Assembly (NCBI GenBank): GCA_947495125.1
Contig: CANLXL010000011.1
Coordinates: 1 to 64,000 of the forward strand
From: an uncultured Flaviramulus sp.
Lineage (GTDB): Bacteria; Bacteroidota; Bacteroidia; Flavobacteriales; Flavobacteriaceae
Direction of reading: 5' to 3'
DNA length: 64,000 nt
The notes below the pieces were generated by a model that was given only the letters and a program-made list of their open reading frames with translations, had not been told where the DNA came from and made no database searches. This document shows positions 62,994 to 64,000 of the stretch, in pieces. Both the position numbers and the translations under genes were made by a program. Position 1 is the first letter of the stretch. Each line of letters begins with the position of its first letter.

Positions 62994-64000
62994 ATGAAAA
63001 AAACACTAATTCTACTTAGCGCACTGGCAATCATTGCATGCAAAAAGGAGACCCCAATAGATTATTCTATCGTTTCTGGTAAAATCACCAATAAAGAAAA
63101 GGGAGAATTTACTATCAATAGTATGGACCGCTCCATCAAAGATCCTATTCATGTCTCAGAAGACGGTACTTTTTCCGATACACTTCGCGTAAAAGAAGGC
63201 ACCTATGTGCTTTATGATGGTACTAATCCTACTTTTATATATGTTGAAAACGGGAACAACCTTATTGTAAATTATGATGCTAAAGATTTTGAGAATTCAA
63301 TAGTGATTACAGGAAAAGGGTCTGAAATAAGTAATTACATGTTGAAAAAAAGAGAACTGGAGAAGGAATTCAAAGTTGGTCCTGATCTTTACAAACTGGA
63401 GGAAACCGAATATAAAGCAAAACTTGCTGAACTTAGAACTGCTCAAGAGGAAGTATTGAACGCCACACAGGGAATTTCGGAAGACTTCAAAGCCAAAGAA
63501 AAAAGAAACTTGAATTATTACACACTTGGAAGACTAAATGATTATGAGCCCGCTCATGGCTATTATGCCAAAAAACAGGGTTTCAAAGCCTCCGAAGGGT
63601 TTCTCGATGATTTAAAAGATTTGGATTATAATAATGAAGAAGATTTCTTATTTTCAAGGGAGTATAAATCTTTAGTTTCAAATCATTATAGAAAAACAGC
63701 CTTAGACCTCGCTCAAAAAGACAGCACTTTAAATAGAAATACTGCCTATTTGGAAGCAATAAAAGCCATTCCTAATGAAATTATTAAGAATAACTTGCTG
63801 TTTGAAAATACAAGTAAAGGCATCACTTATGCCGAAGATTTAGAGGCCTATTACAAATCGTTTATGGACAACTCTACAGACGAAGATCATAAGGCAAAAA
63901 TTACAGAAAGTTATAACAAACTTAAGATGGTTGCCAAAGGCTCTCCCTCCCCAAAGTTTGTGAATTACGAAAACTATGCCGGAGGAAAAACATCTTTAGA
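62994..64000 (+). CDS. Second TlpA-like lipoprotein, 3' end outside the window
   Basis: ATG at 62994, open to the last base, 335 residues seen. Lipobox (KKTLILLSALAIIACKKE). The first ~100 residues share the beta-domain pattern of the gene before it ('YSIVSGKITNKEKGEFTINS', 'SEDGTFSDTLRVKEGTYVLYDG'), the middle (about 120-320) is a longer Lys/Glu-rich helical region, and the last residues (GSPSPKFVNYENYAGGKTSL) stand where the thioredoxin-like domain starts in the previous protein. The CxxC motif would lie beyond the window, so activity cannot be confirmed here. It is a diverged tandem paralogue. Confidence 0.82.
   Translation, partial: MKKTLILLSALAIIACKKETPIDYSIVSGKITNKEKGEFTINSMDRSIKDPIHVSEDGTFSDTLRVKEGTYVLYDGTNPTFIYVENGNNLIVNYDAKDFENSIVITGKGSEISNYMLKKRELEKEFKVGPDLYKLEETEYKAKLAELRTAQEEVLNATQGISEDFKAKEKRNLNYYTLGRLNDYEPAHGYYAKKQGFKASEGFLDDLKDLDYNNEEDFLFSREYKSLVSNHYRKTALDLAQKDSTLNRNTAYLEAIKAIPNEIIKNNLLFENTSKGITYAEDLEAYYKSFMDNSTDEDHKAKITESYNKLKMVAKGSPSPKFVNYENYAGGKTSL

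Noticed and set aside
1-64000. tRNA or rRNA genes
   Set aside because: No cloverleaf-like arms with a TTC-type T loop or rRNA core motifs were noticed in the gaps; a covariance-model scan would settle this.

Overview
The window is a 64 kb piece of an AT-rich chromosome from a member of the Bacteroidota, most probably a marine Flavobacteriaceae. The evidence is: proteins carrying type IX secretion (T9SS) C-terminal sorting domains, PorP/SprF and OmpA-like partners, a TonB-dependent receptor of the OMP_b-brl family, a DUF285/BspA surface protein, DUF2807 and DUF4097-like proteins, and promoters of the Bacteroidota type (TTG, about 20 nt, TAnnTTTG). No rRNA, tRNA, CRISPR array, prophage or intact insertion sequence was recognised.

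Layout. 1-5670: a secreted HYR-type adhesin cut by the left edge, its PorP/SprF and OmpA/PD40 partners, and a small type-A T9SS cargo protein. 5671-7691: a gene-poor stretch with two copies of a ~97 bp repeat around one small membrane protein, plus probable gene debris. 7692-20118, nearly all on the minus strand: a large BspA-like T9SS protein with dockerin-like loops, a CPBP protease, a membrane AraC-type regulator, an intradiol-dioxygenase-like secreted protein, a CsgG-like pair behind a palindrome, and a two-gene lipoprotein unit (cytochrome/PA14/beta-propeller protein and GH10-like hydrolase). 20119-23541: TonB receptor and M23/LysM peptidase. 23726-30261: a tandemly amplified family of FG-GAP repeat proteins and DUF1566 proteins with conserved intergenic blocks and one decayed copy. 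30312-31361: a GT9 glycosyltransferase.

31491-35407 is an ECF sigma regulon: sigma factor, anti-sigma-like membrane protein, DUF4097-like protein, outer-membrane barrel and DUF2807 lipoprotein. Its two promoters share TGCAACC-N14-TTGTCTAT. Then follow two EamA transporters, a cold-shock-domain protein and an SF2 helicase (minus strand), an S9 peptidase with a bidirectional terminator, and a heavy-metal efflux operon (His-rich protein, CzcA-TolC fusion, adaptor; minus strand). 48144-51538: an aldo/keto reductase, a secreted protein, and a cluster of three tiny basic peptides plus an ExbD-like protein behind a promoter of the same ECF architecture; this is the most interesting uncharted locus. 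51633-64000: M19 dipeptidase, sterol-desaturase-type hydroxylase, a sulfite dehydrogenase pair behind a fused 2-oxoacid dehydrogenase E1, a five-gene operon (2OG/Fe(II) oxygenase, SUI1, DUF1835, nucleoside phosphorylase, signal-less solute-binding protein), and two TlpA-like lipoproteins, the second cut by the right edge.

Most of the content is cell-envelope and secretion biology. All functional names come from recognising motifs by eye. No database search was run, and several starts were moved inward where a signal peptide or a promoter inside the longest frame made the longest ORF unlikely.
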